Assembly: GCF_001278705.1 (NCBI RefSeq)
Contig: NZ_CP012600.1
Coordinates: 3,473,917 to 3,537,916, forward strand
From: Bacillus gobiensis
Lineage (GTDB): Bacteria > Bacillota > Bacilli > Bacillales > Bacillaceae
Length of the DNA stretch: 64,000 bases
Direction: 5' to 3'
Shown here: one piece after another, positions 33,434 to 43,343 of the stretch
How the letters are laid out: every line of letters begins with the position of its first letter
Numbering within the stretch: the stretch's first letter is position 1
Translations under genes and position numbers: made by a program
The notes under the pieces: generated by a model
Databases searched by the model: none
What the model was told of the DNA's origin: nothing
What the model saw: the letters and a program-made list of their open reading frames with translations, nothing else

Positions 33434-34699
33434 TTAACTTACGCCATCTTCTTTTTTCTCTTGATCACTTATCGGCATGATTTGAAATAACCGTACATAA
33501 AGAGCAGCACCGATCAACGTACAAAGCAATAGAAATCCAAAAACGCCGATTGGCGGCAGCCACGCAGAAAGAACAATCGACAATGGTGCGATAAAGCGTC
33601 CTACCGAGTATTGGAGATCAGAAGCTCCCATATATTGACCTCTCGCATTTTCTGGTGCATACTTGCTCACAAAACTATGCCCCACTGGTGAACTGATTAC
33701 CTCCCCGAGCGTTAATATAACCATAAATCCGAGCAACAGCCAAACGTTTGTGGTTAGTCCGATCAAAAACATTCCTGATCCAAACAGCAGTGTTGAAAGA
33801 ATCATTGTATTTCTGTCACTCCAATTTTCAAACCATTTGGTGATAGGAATGACACAAAGGACAAACATGAGTCCGTTTAACCCCAGCATCCATCCGAACA
33901 CCTCTGCGCTGCTGAGCGAAAGCGACCAGTCATTCCAAGTAAACATCGTTTGTGCCGGCACATAATCATTCACGTATACAGCCAAATACAAATCCAACTG
34001 CATGAACGCAACCGTAACAAAAACGCCAGCCAGGATATAAAGGGAAAAGACTTTGTCTTGGAAGATCACGGCATAGTTTTTCCATTGATCCTTCAGAAAA
34101 GAGATCATGGTGTTCGATTTCTCATCTTTCTTAATGGAATTCGGCAGTGTTTCCTGAATCAAAACAAAGATCGCAATGGAATAGAGCAGTGAGACGATCG
34201 TACAGGTCCACAGCAATCCGCTCCGGTAATGAAAGAAGAAAATCGCTCCCAGTACCGGTCCAAATACGGCCCCAATATTCATACCTGTTACAAAGGTGGC
34301 GAACACCCTTCTTCGATCCTTTTCCGTGATTAGATCGGCTACCATCGCCGAGCTTGCCGGCTTGTAAATTGATCCGCCGAGACTGATCCCGATAAATGCG
34401 AGATAATCAATCCAATGGGATGTTGACATAGCAAACAGTACAAACATTACTACCCGCAATAAAGACCCCATCAGCATGGATGGGCGGCGTCCAAATCGGT
34501 CAGATAGAAATCCGCCGAGCATGCTGCCGATGATGTTCATAAGCGGTGGTAAGGTCATCAAAATTCCGGCCGTTGTTTTGCCGAGAGCATCGCTAAAGTA
34601 GAGCGCAATAAAAGGGAAATACATCCAATACATTAAATTGAAGATAGTCTCGCCAATTAACCTGGTTTTCAGGTTAAGATCCCATGAAAGCCATTGCAA
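33434..34699 (-). CDS. MFS transporter (12 TMS, multidrug-like)
   Basis: A 421-residue major facilitator. Motif A is GGFLSDRFGRRPSMLMGS and the N-terminus, IGETIFNLMYWMYFPFIALYFSD, begins directly with a membrane helix. The gene starts at TTG 34699 with GGGGGGG five nt upstream; no in-frame ATG is near. It is single, with its own terminator. The substrate is unknown; the pattern resembles Bacillus multidrug-resistance MFS proteins. Confidence 0.88.
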   Translation of the reverse strand: MQWLSWDLNLKTRLIGETIFNLMYWMYFPFIALYFSDALGKTTAGILMTLPPLMNIIGSMLGGFLSDRFGRRPSMLMGSLLRVVMFVLFAMSTSHWIDYLAFIGISLGGSIYKPASSAMVADLITEKDRRRVFATFVTGMNIGAVFGPVLGAIFFFHYRSGLLWTCTIVSLLYSIAIFVLIQETLPNSIKKDEKSNTMISFLKDQWKNYAVIFQDKVFSLYILAGVFVTVAFMQLDLYLAVYVNDYVPAQTMFTWNDWSLSLSSAEVFGWMLGLNGLMFVLCVIPITKWFENWSDRNTMILSTLLFGSGMFLIGLTTNVWLLLGFMVILTLGEVISSPVGHSFVSKYAPENARGQYMGASDLQYSVGRFIAPLSIVLSAWLPPIGVFGFLLLCTLIGAALYVRLFQIMPISDQEKKEDGVS

Positions 34700-34941
34700 A
34701 AGTTCCCCCCCTAACTAAGGATTAATTACAATGCACTGCATGAAAAGCTTTTTCCAACTGCACTCCTCTCAAATATTCCCGGCCAGGTATGTCTACAATA
34801 AATTATTTTTTTATAAAGATATAGACTTATAATGAGCTTTCGTTTAAACTAATATTATAGAAGCCAAGCAATAGGATCCTTTCTTAAGATGTGCCTTTTT
34901 TAGGAACTAATTTTAGATATTCTACTTACTTATAATATTTC

Positions 34942-34972
34942 AGCCGATCCGTGTACCGGGTCGGCTTTGTTT
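34942..34972 (+). terminator. Terminator-like hairpin without an obvious gene
   Basis: AGCCGATCCG and CGGGTCGGCT form a 10-bp stem with a TGTA loop followed by TTGTTT, in plus orientation. No plus-strand gene precedes it for more than 10 kb, so it could end a small transcript starting in 34.75-34.94 kb. No ORF is seen there. Confidence 0.4.
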
Positions 34973-35021
34973 ATGCTTCTTTAGTCGATAGGCAGCTAAT
35001 GCTAAACCCTTTATAAACAAC

Positions 35022-35053
35022 AAAAAGCCATCTATGTCGCTAGATGACTTTTA
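35022..35053 (-). terminator. Terminator of the CMD-family gene
   Basis: CATCTA-TGTCGC-TAGATG with flanking AAAAG/CTTTT; T-rich on the minus strand. Confidence 0.7.
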
Positions 35054-35087
35054 CATTTCTATCATTCTTCGCTTGTTTTTTAATTCC

Positions 35088-35483
35088 CTAGATTGTTTGC
35101 TTTTCTTTTCTGCTTTCAAAAACTTCCGATGCGACGGTGAGAATTGTGTTTAAGCCGTTTGGAAAGCCGGAATAAATGATCATTTGCATCATTGCTTCCA
35201 GGATTTCTTCCTCTGTCCATCCGACATTTAATGCTCCATTGATGTAAAAACGCAATTGTTCGGTATTTCCAAGCGCCGTCAAGCCTGCCACTGTTGCCAG
35301 CATCCTTGATTTTAGATCCAAGCCTGGTCTTGAAAAGATTTGTCCGTAATTAAATGAAACAGCAAGCACCCCTAAATCCGGAGCAACTGAATCTTTAAAG
35401 CTGTTTACAATAGCCTCGTAATTTTCCTTATCAATTTTCTCTAAGACTTCCAAACCTTTTGTATAGTTTTCATCTAGCTTCAT
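35088..35483 (-). CDS. Carboxymuconolactone decarboxylase (CMD)-family protein
   Basis: A 131-residue all-helical AhpD/CMD-like protein: LGVLAVSFNYGQIFSRPGLDLKSRMLATVAGLTALG then LRFYINGALNVGWTEEEILEAMMQMIIYSG. The AhpD redox CxxC pair is absent, so it is of the decarboxylase-like branch (YurZ-like) with unknown substrate. ATG 35483 has GAGG 7 nt upstream. It is 23 bp downstream of an MFS gene and probably in its operon. Confidence 0.87.
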   Translation of the reverse strand: MKLDENYTKGLEVLEKIDKENYEAIVNSFKDSVAPDLGVLAVSFNYGQIFSRPGLDLKSRMLATVAGLTALGNTEQLRFYINGALNVGWTEEEILEAMMQMIIYSGFPNGLNTILTVASEVFESRKEKQTI

Positions 35484-35506
35484 TATCAATCCTCACCTTT
35501 CTCATT

Positions 35507-36676
35507 TTAGTGTGACGCCACTGGCATCTGTTTTTCTGAACCAATTGCTGAACTCAAAGCGATAGCGACCATAATCAAGCCTGCGGTACAAACACCTGTC
35601 CAATGGAAATGGCTCCAAGCCTGAACCCCTACAAAAGATCCGAGTGCACCGCCAAGAAACGTTGAAACCATATACAATCCATTTAAACGGCTTCTCTTTT
35701 CCGGAGAAAGCTGAAACAGCTTCGCTTGGCATGCCACTTGATTAGCTTGTGTACCTACAGTCACAAGCAGCGCACTGGCGATCACTGCAGGCAAGAATCC
35801 GCCGCCGGCAAACGCAACAATAAAGGACAGCAAACCGATGACCATACAGATCATATTTGCAAGACCGGCGCCTCTATTGTCGATAAATCGCCCGATAACC
35901 GGGGCTGCAAATGCTCCGCCAATACTCACGAGACCAATTGTGCCAACCGCTCCGCTTCCGTAGGAATACGGCGGCGAGGTTAAAAGAAAGACGAGTGTAG
36001 TCCAGAATAAACTGAACGCAGCAAACATCATCCCCTGGCTGAGGCATACCCTCTTTAAGACGTTTTCCTTCATAAAGATCGGCCCTAACGAAAGCAGCAG
36101 CTGTTTGTACGACATGTTTTGTGATTCTTTATTTTTTGGAAGCCCCAGGCGAATAAGAACGATAAATAGAACGGTAAATCCCAAGGACAGCCAATATACA
36201 GCTCTCCACCCGAATTGGGCATCCACGAACCCGCTCACAAGTCTCGCGCATAGTATGCCGGAGACCAATCCGACCGCAATATTTCCGAGGATTTTTCCTC
36301 TTTCATTCGCCTTAGCAAGACTCGCGGCCAGAGGGACAATGATCTGTGGAACGATGGTCACAAACCCTAAAAATAAGCTTGCCGTAACCATCCATATGAA
36401 GCTTTGCGCCATAGCCGATGCCAATAATCCCACACATACAAAAGCAAGCAGAAGCAAAATGATTCGCCGTCTTTCATAAAGATCTCCCAATGGAACGAGA
36501 AAAAGATTGCCAAGTGCATATCCGATCTGGGATAAGGTCGCAATCATTCCAATCTGAGTCGCCGAGACACCAAAGGAATCCGCCATACTTACGAGCAATG
36601 TCTGATTCAAATAGACATTGGCCACAGTAAAACCAGCTGTTGCAGAAAGGAGCCAAACCATTCGTTTTGTCAGCAT
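35507..36676 (-). CDS. MFS transporter (DHA1 type)
   Basis: A 389-residue 12-segment major facilitator: VANVYLNQTLLVSMADSFGVS in helix 1, LFLVPLGDLYERRRII as motif A. Probably an exporter. It is the first gene of a two-gene operon with the CMD-family protein. Upstream (about 36720-36770) two similar blocks, TATTATAGGAGT and TATTAGGAGTA, may be an operator, but no regulator gene is adjacent. Confidence 0.88.
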   Translation of the reverse strand: MLTKRMVWLLSATAGFTVANVYLNQTLLVSMADSFGVSATQIGMIATLSQIGYALGNLFLVPLGDLYERRRIILLLLAFVCVGLLASAMAQSFIWMVTASLFLGFVTIVPQIIVPLAASLAKANERGKILGNIAVGLVSGILCARLVSGFVDAQFGWRAVYWLSLGFTVLFIVLIRLGLPKNKESQNMSYKQLLLSLGPIFMKENVLKRVCLSQGMMFAAFSLFWTTLVFLLTSPPYSYGSGAVGTIGLVSIGGAFAAPVIGRFIDNRGAGLANMICMVIGLLSFIVAFAGGGFLPAVIASALLVTVGTQANQVACQAKLFQLSPEKRSRLNGLYMVSTFLGGALGSFVGVQAWSHFHWTGVCTAGLIMVAIALSSAIGSEKQMPVASH

Positions 36677-37070
36677 GATTAATTATCACCTCTTTTCATT
36701 TTTATCTTACTCAATGTTTTTTTCCTATTATAGGAGTCAGTTTATACTGGTATTAGGAGTAACAAGATGTGAGTCCCTTCAATCGAAAGTGAGAAAAGAG
36801 ATATTAGAAGATAAGCCCTGTACGCGGAATAGGTTTAAATAATGTGAAAACTGAAACGACTCAGGCGATTCATATCTACCATTTATAATATAATAGATTG
36901 TAAGATTTTCAGTTTTTTCAGACGACAAGGAGGGATTGCCCGGAAAACACAAGGAAAATGGGAGACATTGTCCGGCCGAATACTCTTATGATTGGCGATC
37001 GCTAATACAGTATTATTGGATGAAACAGATAGGACTTGACTTCATAATCATATGAAAAGAGGAGACAAAG

Positions 37071-38522
37071 ATGAAATCATCCTTTCAAATCGAAGAAGCC
37101 ACGATCGACATGATGCAACAGGCAATGGAAAATGGGGAGCTATCCTCTGAAGCCCTGACGATTCTTTACATGGAGCGAATTGCAGCCTATGACAAAAATG
37201 GGATACACCTGAATGCGGTGATGGAGCTTAATCCGGATGCCCTTCACATTGCCCGAAGCTTAGATGCAGAAAGAGCGGCCTATGGCGCAAGAAGTCCTTT
37301 ACATGGCATTCCCATTTTGATTAAGGATAATATTGATACCAATGACTCGATGCATACCAGTGCTGGTTCACTAGCCTTGGCTGATCATTACGCCCGAACA
37401 GATTCATTTGTTGTCAAAAAGCTTCGCGAAGCAGGTGCCGTTATTCTTGGCAAAACCAATATGACGGAGTGGGCAAATTTTATGGCATACAATATGACAA
37501 ACGGATACAGTTCAAGAGGCGGACAGGTTCTCAACCCTTATGGACCGCGTACGTTTGATGTGGGCGGTTCAAGCGCCGGTACAGGTGCGGCGATCGCAGC
37601 GAATTTGGCAGCGGCAGGAGTAGGAACGGAAACGAGCGGCAGTATTTTAAATCCGTCCTGTAAAAATTCCCTTGTCGGCATTAAGCCTACCGTGGGACTC
37701 ATTAGCCGTTCCGGGATTATCCCTATTGCCAACAGCCAGGATACGGCTGGGCCAATGGCTCGTACAGTATGGGATGCCGCATTATTACTCGGAGCGTTAA
37801 CTGGTGAAGATATTGAAGATCCAGCTACAACTGTCGGCAAAGATCGAATGCTGGCTGATTATACAAGCTGTCTTCAAAACGACGGGTTACATGGTGCACG
37901 AATAGGGATTGAAAAGAAACATTTTTTCAGACTGAATGAAGAAGAGCTTTCAATTTTTGAACATGCACTTGATGAGCTTGAAAGACAAGGGGCTGATCTC
38001 ATTCACATTGATACCATTTCTGAGCTGGAGTGGGATTCGAGTGTTCTGTTTCACGAATTCAAGGCCGGAGTGAATGCGTATTTATCGAAGGCTGCCCCGC
38101 ATCTTCCGGTTCACTCTCTCCGGGATGTCATTGTTTGGAACGAAGAAAACAGAGTGTCGGCATTGCAATTTGGACAAAAAATCTTGCTTGAATCTCAAGA
38201 AAAATGCGGAACACTGACGGATACTGAGTATATATTGGACCGTTTGAACGACCTCAAGAGAGCAAAGGAAAAAGGCATTGATGTCGTAATGGATGAGCAC
38301 AAGCTTGACGCCATACTTTTTGCCGATGATTATGGCAGTGAGATTGCTGCAAAAGCCGGCTACCCATCGATAACAGTTCCTGCTGGCTACACCTTTCTGG
38401 GGAAACCGTTTGGAATTACTTTTACGGCAAAAGCCTTTGAAGAACCCGCTCTTTTAAAAATTGCTTATGGCTACGAGCAAGCAACTAAGCACCGAAATGC
38501 GCCTGAATTGAGAGATCTATAA
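37071..38522 (+). CDS. Amidase (amidase-signature family)
   Basis: A 483-residue serine amidase hydrolysing carboxamides. The Ser-cisSer-Lys triad is recognisable: Lys85 in PILIKDN, cis-Ser167 in the GGSSAGTGAA loop and nucleophile Ser191 in GTETSGSI. The length fits the family. The physiological amide is unknown. AAAGAGGAG precedes the ATG. It is single and convergent with the symporter operon. The preceding 36677-37070 region holds no recognised gene. Confidence 0.92.
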   Translation: MKSSFQIEEATIDMMQQAMENGELSSEALTILYMERIAAYDKNGIHLNAVMELNPDALHIARSLDAERAAYGARSPLHGIPILIKDNIDTNDSMHTSAGSLALADHYARTDSFVVKKLREAGAVILGKTNMTEWANFMAYNMTNGYSSRGGQVLNPYGPRTFDVGGSSAGTGAAIAANLAAAGVGTETSGSILNPSCKNSLVGIKPTVGLISRSGIIPIANSQDTAGPMARTVWDAALLLGALTGEDIEDPATTVGKDRMLADYTSCLQNDGLHGARIGIEKKHFFRLNEEELSIFEHALDELERQGADLIHIDTISELEWDSSVLFHEFKAGVNAYLSKAAPHLPVHSLRDVIVWNEENRVSALQFGQKILLESQEKCGTLTDTEYILDRLNDLKRAKEKGIDVVMDEHKLDAILFADDYGSEIAAKAGYPSITVPAGYTFLGKPFGITFTAKAFEEPALLKIAYGYEQATKHRNAPELRDL

Positions 38523-38538
38523 TGTTCCATGTGAAACA
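38523..38538. other. parS-like site (15 of 16)
   Basis: TGTTCCATGTGAAACA matches the Spo0J/ParB recognition sequence TGTTNCACGTGAAACA except for one base (C to T at position 8). It lies immediately after the amidase stop. Confidence 0.55.
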
Positions 38539-38544
38539 TTTAAT

Positions 38545-38579
38545 AAAAATCCATCCGAAGTTGATCGGATGGATTTTCA
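38545..38579. terminator. Bidirectional terminator between amidase and symporter genes
   Basis: A perfect 13-bp pair, AAAATCCATCCGA with TCGGATGGATTTT, and a 5-nt loop. Confidence 0.88.
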
Positions 38580-38584
38580 ATCTT

Positions 38585-40063
38585 TTATCTTTCCAGCATA
38601 GCTTCAGACGATTTCGAAGCTAACAGAGGTTTTGTTGCCAAGCTGACACCGATAAGGAAAACCAAATTTATAATCATCGCAATGATGCCCACATTTAGGT
38701 CTTTAACGGCTTGCGGCAAGAAAGGCAGAAGTGTACCGATCGTGTGCCCTGAAAGAGTTGTGAAGGCGACTGTCGCTACTCCTGCACCTATCCCCGCAAA
38801 GGCGCCGTATTTTGTGACAAAATTGTTTTTCATCAAACTAAATAATAGTGCCGGGAAAAGCTGTGTAACGAGACTATATCCCATTAACAGCAAGGCGACG
38901 ATTGTTTCCCCGCCGTTTAGCGTAAAGTACACGGCAATCAATGCAACGACCGGTACGAGGAATTTAGCCGTTTTTGCTACTTGCTGGTCAGTGACCTTAG
39001 GATTTAGCACCTTGTAAATATTTTTGGACAACAGCGTGGCAGACGACATTAAAATCAGTGACCCCGGAACAAGTGCAGTTAATACTCCTGCTGCACCGAT
39101 CACGCCGATTACCCACGGATCAAAGGTTTGCATGGAAATTTTAAGCAACGCAAGATCTGTGTCTCCTCCTGTTAAGCCAGGAACCTCTAAAATTGCGGCA
39201 AAGCCTACAAAGAAAACAAATAAAAGGACAAGAGAATATAAAGGCATGATTGCTGCATTTTTACGGAAAACATTTGCGTTTTGAGCCGTATAAGCTGAAC
39301 CGAACGTATGCGGCCACATATAGAAACCAAATGCCGTCAAAAGAACGGTCGAGATAAACCATGATGAGCTTTGCCCTTGTTCGGGAAGAGCCAAGAAATT
39401 ACTGTCTGCCGCATGAATAGCTTCAAACATCGGCTGAATGCCGCCATAATAATGAAGCGGCAAATAAATTCCGAGAAATAAAACCACAGCCAGAATTAAA
39501 AAATCCTTCGCAATCGCCGTCCATGCAGAGCCGTGGATCCCGGAAATCATAACATAAACCGTTACAGCTATCGCGCCGATCCAAATCGCAGCCGTCGGTG
39601 AAATGCTGCCGAAAGAAGCTTGCGATACAATCAGCCCGAGCCCTTTTAATTGTGTGATAAAATACGGAATCATCGCGACAACACCGACGAGAGATACAAA
39701 AACTCCTAAATAAGGGCTTTTAAATTTCGATACGAAAAAATCAGATTGGGACAGAAGATCATGATCCTTTGCATACTGCCATATTTTCGGCAATAGAAAG
39801 TAAGACATGATGTAGGCAATTGCCCCGTAAGAAATAATATAGTACGTCGGTCCTCCTTTGCCATAGGCCCAACCGCTTCCGCCTAAAAACGTAAACGTCG
39901 TATAAATTTCTCCAGCCATCAGCAAAAACACGAAAAGAGAACCAAAGCCTCTTCCGCCGACTGTCCATTGCTCAAGGTCCATATCTTTACCTTTTTTCGC
40001 TTGAATACCTAGTAAAATAGATAAGATAATTACACCGAAAATGATAATTAGCGCAATATTCAT
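38585..40063 (-). CDS. Sodium:solute symporter (SSS family, YodF/YhjB-like)
   Basis: A 492-residue SSS-family importer with about 13 membrane helices: FVFLLMAGEIYTTFTFLGGSGWAYGKG near helix 2 and WPHTFGSAYTAQNANVFRKNA in the family signature region. It follows the small DUF3311 protein by 2 nt and the M20 amidohydrolase, forming a three-gene operon. It probably imports an N-acyl amino acid, peptide or aromatic amide that the hydrolase then cleaves; this is inferred from context. Confidence 0.92.
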   Translation of the reverse strand: MNIALIIIFGVIILSILLGIQAKKGKDMDLEQWTVGGRGFGSLFVFLLMAGEIYTTFTFLGGSGWAYGKGGPTYYIISYGAIAYIMSYFLLPKIWQYAKDHDLLSQSDFFVSKFKSPYLGVFVSLVGVVAMIPYFITQLKGLGLIVSQASFGSISPTAAIWIGAIAVTVYVMISGIHGSAWTAIAKDFLILAVVLFLGIYLPLHYYGGIQPMFEAIHAADSNFLALPEQGQSSSWFISTVLLTAFGFYMWPHTFGSAYTAQNANVFRKNAAIMPLYSLVLLFVFFVGFAAILEVPGLTGGDTDLALLKISMQTFDPWVIGVIGAAGVLTALVPGSLILMSSATLLSKNIYKVLNPKVTDQQVAKTAKFLVPVVALIAVYFTLNGGETIVALLLMGYSLVTQLFPALLFSLMKNNFVTKYGAFAGIGAGVATVAFTTLSGHTIGTLLPFLPQAVKDLNVGIIAMIINLVFLIGVSLATKPLLASKSSEAMLER

Positions 40064-40065
40064 CG

Positions 40066-40260
40066 TTACTTGTCCTCCTTACTGTCAGGGTCGAATTTAA
40101 ATACAATTCCCATGATAAGAGAGGACAATATCGTCCACATCACTAGCCAAAAAAGTAAAAAAGGCATGCCGAGTATAAACGGTGTTACTTGGTTAAAAAA
40201 TACAACGCCAACAATAATTCCAATGAGAGGAACTAGAGCCAGCCATTTTATTGCGTGCAT
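40066..40260 (-). CDS. DUF3311 small membrane protein (YhjC-like)
   Basis: A 64-residue, two-helix membrane protein (about 5-24 and 31-53) of the DUF3311 family, which almost always precedes an SSS symporter gene and is thought to be an accessory subunit. The stop is 2 nt from the symporter start. GGAGGTT precedes the ATG. Confidence 0.9.
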   Translation of the reverse strand: MHAIKWLALVPLIGIIVGVVFFNQVTPFILGMPFLLFWLVMWTILSSLIMGIVFKFDPDSKEDK

Positions 40261-40283
40261 GAAGCAACCTCCTGTTGTAATTC

Positions 40284-41462
40284 TTACTCTAGAAATTTAA
40301 AAGCTGAATGAACGAATAATGAAACTCCTTTTTCAAGTGCATCCTCATCGATGGCAAAGCGTTCATGATGGTGAGGGAATGTAATGCCTTTTTGAGCATT
40401 GCCTGCCCCAACATAAAAGAAAGCACCCTTTGCCACTTGCTGATACGCAGAAAAATCTTCACCAATCATGGCAGGATCCATATGTTCGATAGCTTCCTCG
40501 CCATATACATCTACAGCAATTTCTTCAATTATTTTGGTTATGTCTTGATCGTTAATAACGGCACGATAACCAAATTGATATTCGAAATCATACTCTGCTC
40601 CGTGGGCATCTGTAATTCCTTTCAAAATCCTTTCCATGAGAATTGGAATTTCTTTTCTCACTTCCGGATCAAACGTCCTGACTGTACCCATGATGTCCAC
40701 TGTACCTGGAATCACGTTATGGGTTGTACCCGATACAAATTTGGCAACGGAAACAACAGCAGGCTTCAGTGGATTGATGTTTCGGGAGACAATGTGCTGT
40801 ACATTGGTAACAAATTGGGCAGCCGTGGCAATACTGTCTACAGTATTATGCGGCATAGCAGCGTGTCCGCCTTTCCCTTTCACCGTAATAAGAAACGTAT
40901 CTGGGGAAGCCATCATCGGGCCGTATACGATACCGATTTTTCCGACCTCAAGATGAGACCAAAGATGGGTGCCGATCACAAAATCAACGCCACCCATTAC
41001 GCCTGCTTCAACAAGCTCTTCGGCTCCTCCTGGAAAGAGCTCTTCCCCATGCTGAAAGATCAAGCGAATTTCACCGGAAAAGCCGGTTCTGTTTTCAGAA
41101 AGGACTTTCGCAGCGCCAAGCAGCATCGATGTATGACCATCATGGCCACAAGCATGCATGACGCCTGGATTTTTTGATGCAAACGGGAGGCCGGTTTTTT
41201 CTTCAATCGGCAAAGCATCCATATCTGCTCGAATCGCTAGGATTTTGCCGGGAGATATCCCGTTGATTTTCCCAACCACACTCGTTTTTGTCGGTCTTGA
41301 CAGTTCAATCCCGCCAAAGGATTCGAGAGTGTTGTATACAAAATCGGCGGTTTTTTCTTCCTCAAAAGAAAGCTCAGGGTTTTCGTGCAGATGCCGTCTC
41401 CAATCAATGACTTGCTGCCGAACTTCATTAATCCATTTGGACCGTTCATTTGCGATTGTCAT
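40284..41462 (-). CDS. M20-family amidohydrolase (N-acyl amino acid/hippurate hydrolase type)
   Basis: A 392-residue dinuclear zinc hydrolase of the M20D group. Metal and catalytic motifs: ADMDALP (80-85), HACGHDGH (Cys105, His107), QHGEE (Glu140-Glu141) and the late MIGEDFSAY. Members cleave N-acyl amino acids, hippurate or IAA conjugates. ATG 41462 with AAGGA just upstream is preferred over an extension to 41483. It is the first gene of the operon with DUF3311 and the SSS symporter. Confidence 0.9.
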   Translation of the reverse strand: MTIANERSKWINEVRQQVIDWRRHLHENPELSFEEEKTADFVYNTLESFGGIELSRPTKTSVVGKINGISPGKILAIRADMDALPIEEKTGLPFASKNPGVMHACGHDGHTSMLLGAAKVLSENRTGFSGEIRLIFQHGEELFPGGAEELVEAGVMGGVDFVIGTHLWSHLEVGKIGIVYGPMMASPDTFLITVKGKGGHAAMPHNTVDSIATAAQFVTNVQHIVSRNINPLKPAVVSVAKFVSGTTHNVIPGTVDIMGTVRTFDPEVRKEIPILMERILKGITDAHGAEYDFEYQFGYRAVINDQDITKIIEEIAVDVYGEEAIEHMDPAMIGEDFSAYQQVAKGAFFYVGAGNAQKGITFPHHHERFAIDEDALEKGVSLFVHSAFKFLE

Positions 41463-41663
41463 GGTTTCCTTCATCCTTTTCATATATTTCAGTAAGTAAA
41501 GAATTATTTGTTAATTACTAATGATAAACAACATATAAAAATTTAACAAGAATAAAAATTTAGAACTTTCCTATTTTAGTAAAGCTTCTGCAGTATTAAA
41601 ACGCATACATTTATAAAAACGTTTTTTGTTTTAGGATTTTCAGTATAATTTCTTTCACTTTTA

Positions 41664-41698
41664 AAAAAACAGCACAAGTATACAACCTGTGCTGTTTC
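41664..41698 (-). terminator. Terminator of the DHA2 exporter gene
   Basis: AACAGCACAAG...CTGTGCTGTT; on the minus strand followed by TTTTTT. Confidence 0.85.
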
Positions 41699-41703
41699 TT
41701 CAC

Positions 41704-43224
41704 TTAATTGGATTTTTCTGCCGTTTCCTGCGATGTTTTGACCTTTGCATTGCCCATAAATAGAATGGTGACAGCGGCAATGGCAATTGGTACGAGCGTC
41801 AGCATAAAGATGTACGTGATACTATCAGACATCGCTTGAATAATCGGGTTCAAGATTTCATCGGGAATTTGAGACCGTGTATCAGGCTGGAAAATTTGCT
41901 GAGGATCTCCCATATCCTGCATAGGACCTGTTCCGCCCATCCCGCGAAAGGCATCAGCCAGTTTATTCGTAAACACATTTGTTTGAATTGTACCAAAGAT
42001 CGTTATACCAAGAGTCATCCCAAGCGATCTGAGGAAGGAGTTGGTTGAGTTGGCTGAGCCCCGGTATCGCGGTTCCAAGTCGTTCATTGAGGCTGAAGGC
42101 AGCAGGGAGAAATTAAATCCTACTCCAAAGCCTGCCACAAGCATAAACACTGTCAGCATATACCTTGCCGTATCAGGACTCATGTTCCCGAGCAAAAGCA
42201 TGCCGATAAAAAAGGCCAGAACGGATAAAATCATTAAATTCCGGAAGCTCGCCTTTGTTTGAAAGATTCCTCCGATCATACTGCCAAGAACGGAACCGAG
42301 CATCATCGGCGTCAGAATAAATCCAGCGCTCGTGGCCGAGCTTCCGTATACGGCTTGTACGAATATCGGAATAAATACCGCAATAATAATAAACGTTCCT
42401 CCGTACAGAAAAGCCAGAATCTGAGAGGTAGCAAATAGACGGTTTTTAAACATCCAAAACGAAATAATCGGTTCTTCCGCTTTTCTTTCCGCAATAAAAA
42501 AGGCCACAAAAAAAATAGCAAATACAGAAAAAAGGCCAATTATCTGAACGGAGTTCCAATCATACGTTTTGCCTCCCAGCTCAAGGGCAAACATCAGGCA
42601 GACAACCGAGACGACTAACGTAATAGCTCCCCACCAGTCAATTTTTTGTTTCTTATGCTCCAGTGATTCATTGTAGTAACGAATGATAAAAAATAAGGCA
42701 AAGATTCCAATTGGAACGTTAATATAAAATACCCAATGCCAGCCGACAGAATCGGTAATAAGAGCGCCTAAAAGCGGTCCGAGTACACTGGATAAGCCGA
42801 ATACGCCGCCAAACAATCCGCTCATTCTTCCGCGTTTTTCAGGCGGAAAAAGGTCAAAAATAATCGTAAATGCGATCGGAAGCAGCGCGCCTCCGCCAAT
42901 CCCTTGAACTGCCCGAAAGACGATCAGCTGATTCATGGATTGAGCAATTCCGCATAACGCTGAGCCCAGCAAGAAAAAAATAAGCCCGAACACAAAAAAA
43001 CGTTTTCGTCCGTACATATCAGAAAGCTTTCCGTAAATCGGCATTCCGGCCATAACGGCTACCATATATGAAGCAGTTACCCAGGCAAATTTATCAAAGC
43101 TTCCAAGGTCCGACACGATCGCTCCCATCGCAGTCGCGACGATGGTATTATCCATGGCAGCCATGAGAATCCCGAGCAATAGTCCGGCTACCACCAGTTT
43201 ATTGGAAGAATCTTTTCGGTCCAT
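41704..43224 (-). CDS. MFS DHA2 drug exporter (EmrB/QacA type, 14 TMS)
   Basis: A 506-residue multidrug exporter: LLLGILMAAMDNTIVATAMGAIVSDL (motif D1), WVTASYMVAVMAGMPIYGKLSDMYGRKR (motif A), RAVQGIGGGALLPIAF and GSVLGPLLGALITDSVGWHWVFYINVPIG (motif C). ATG 43224 follows AAGGAGG; the frame extends to 43248 without a ribosome binding site. It is divergent from a MarR regulator, its probable repressor. Confidence 0.92.
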   Translation of the reverse strand: MDRKDSSNKLVVAGLLLGILMAAMDNTIVATAMGAIVSDLGSFDKFAWVTASYMVAVMAGMPIYGKLSDMYGRKRFFVFGLIFFLLGSALCGIAQSMNQLIVFRAVQGIGGGALLPIAFTIIFDLFPPEKRGRMSGLFGGVFGLSSVLGPLLGALITDSVGWHWVFYINVPIGIFALFFIIRYYNESLEHKKQKIDWWGAITLVVSVVCLMFALELGGKTYDWNSVQIIGLFSVFAIFFVAFFIAERKAEEPIISFWMFKNRLFATSQILAFLYGGTFIIIAVFIPIFVQAVYGSSATSAGFILTPMMLGSVLGSMIGGIFQTKASFRNLMILSVLAFFIGMLLLGNMSPDTARYMLTVFMLVAGFGVGFNFSLLPSASMNDLEPRYRGSANSTNSFLRSLGMTLGITIFGTIQTNVFTNKLADAFRGMGGTGPMQDMGDPQQIFQPDTRSQIPDEILNPIIQAMSDSITYIFMLTLVPIAIAAVTILFMGNAKVKTSQETAEKSN

Positions 43225-43343
43225 TTTATCCTCCTTATATCGTTTCACTTACGTTTTATGCAAACATTTGATAAGATAAAAATAATAATTTAGTAATTAA
43301 ATATCTTGATGATCAAACTAAATTCTATAAGGTGTGGTGAGCA

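Noticed and set aside
36795..36840. Short frame ending VRKEILEDKPCTRNRFK before the amidase gene, possibly the start of an HxlR regulator
   Set aside because: It stops after 17 codons, has no ribosome binding site, and the similarity is too short to separate from chance.
36933..37053. Frame of about 39 codons after AAGGAGGGA upstream of the amidase gene
   Set aside because: The TTG is only 2 nt from the Shine-Dalgarno and the composition does not look like a protein.
40365..41177. 270-codon plus-strand open frame opposite the M20 amidohydrolase gene
   Set aside because: The amidohydrolase frame carries all catalytic motifs; the antisense frame has none and is a composition artefact.
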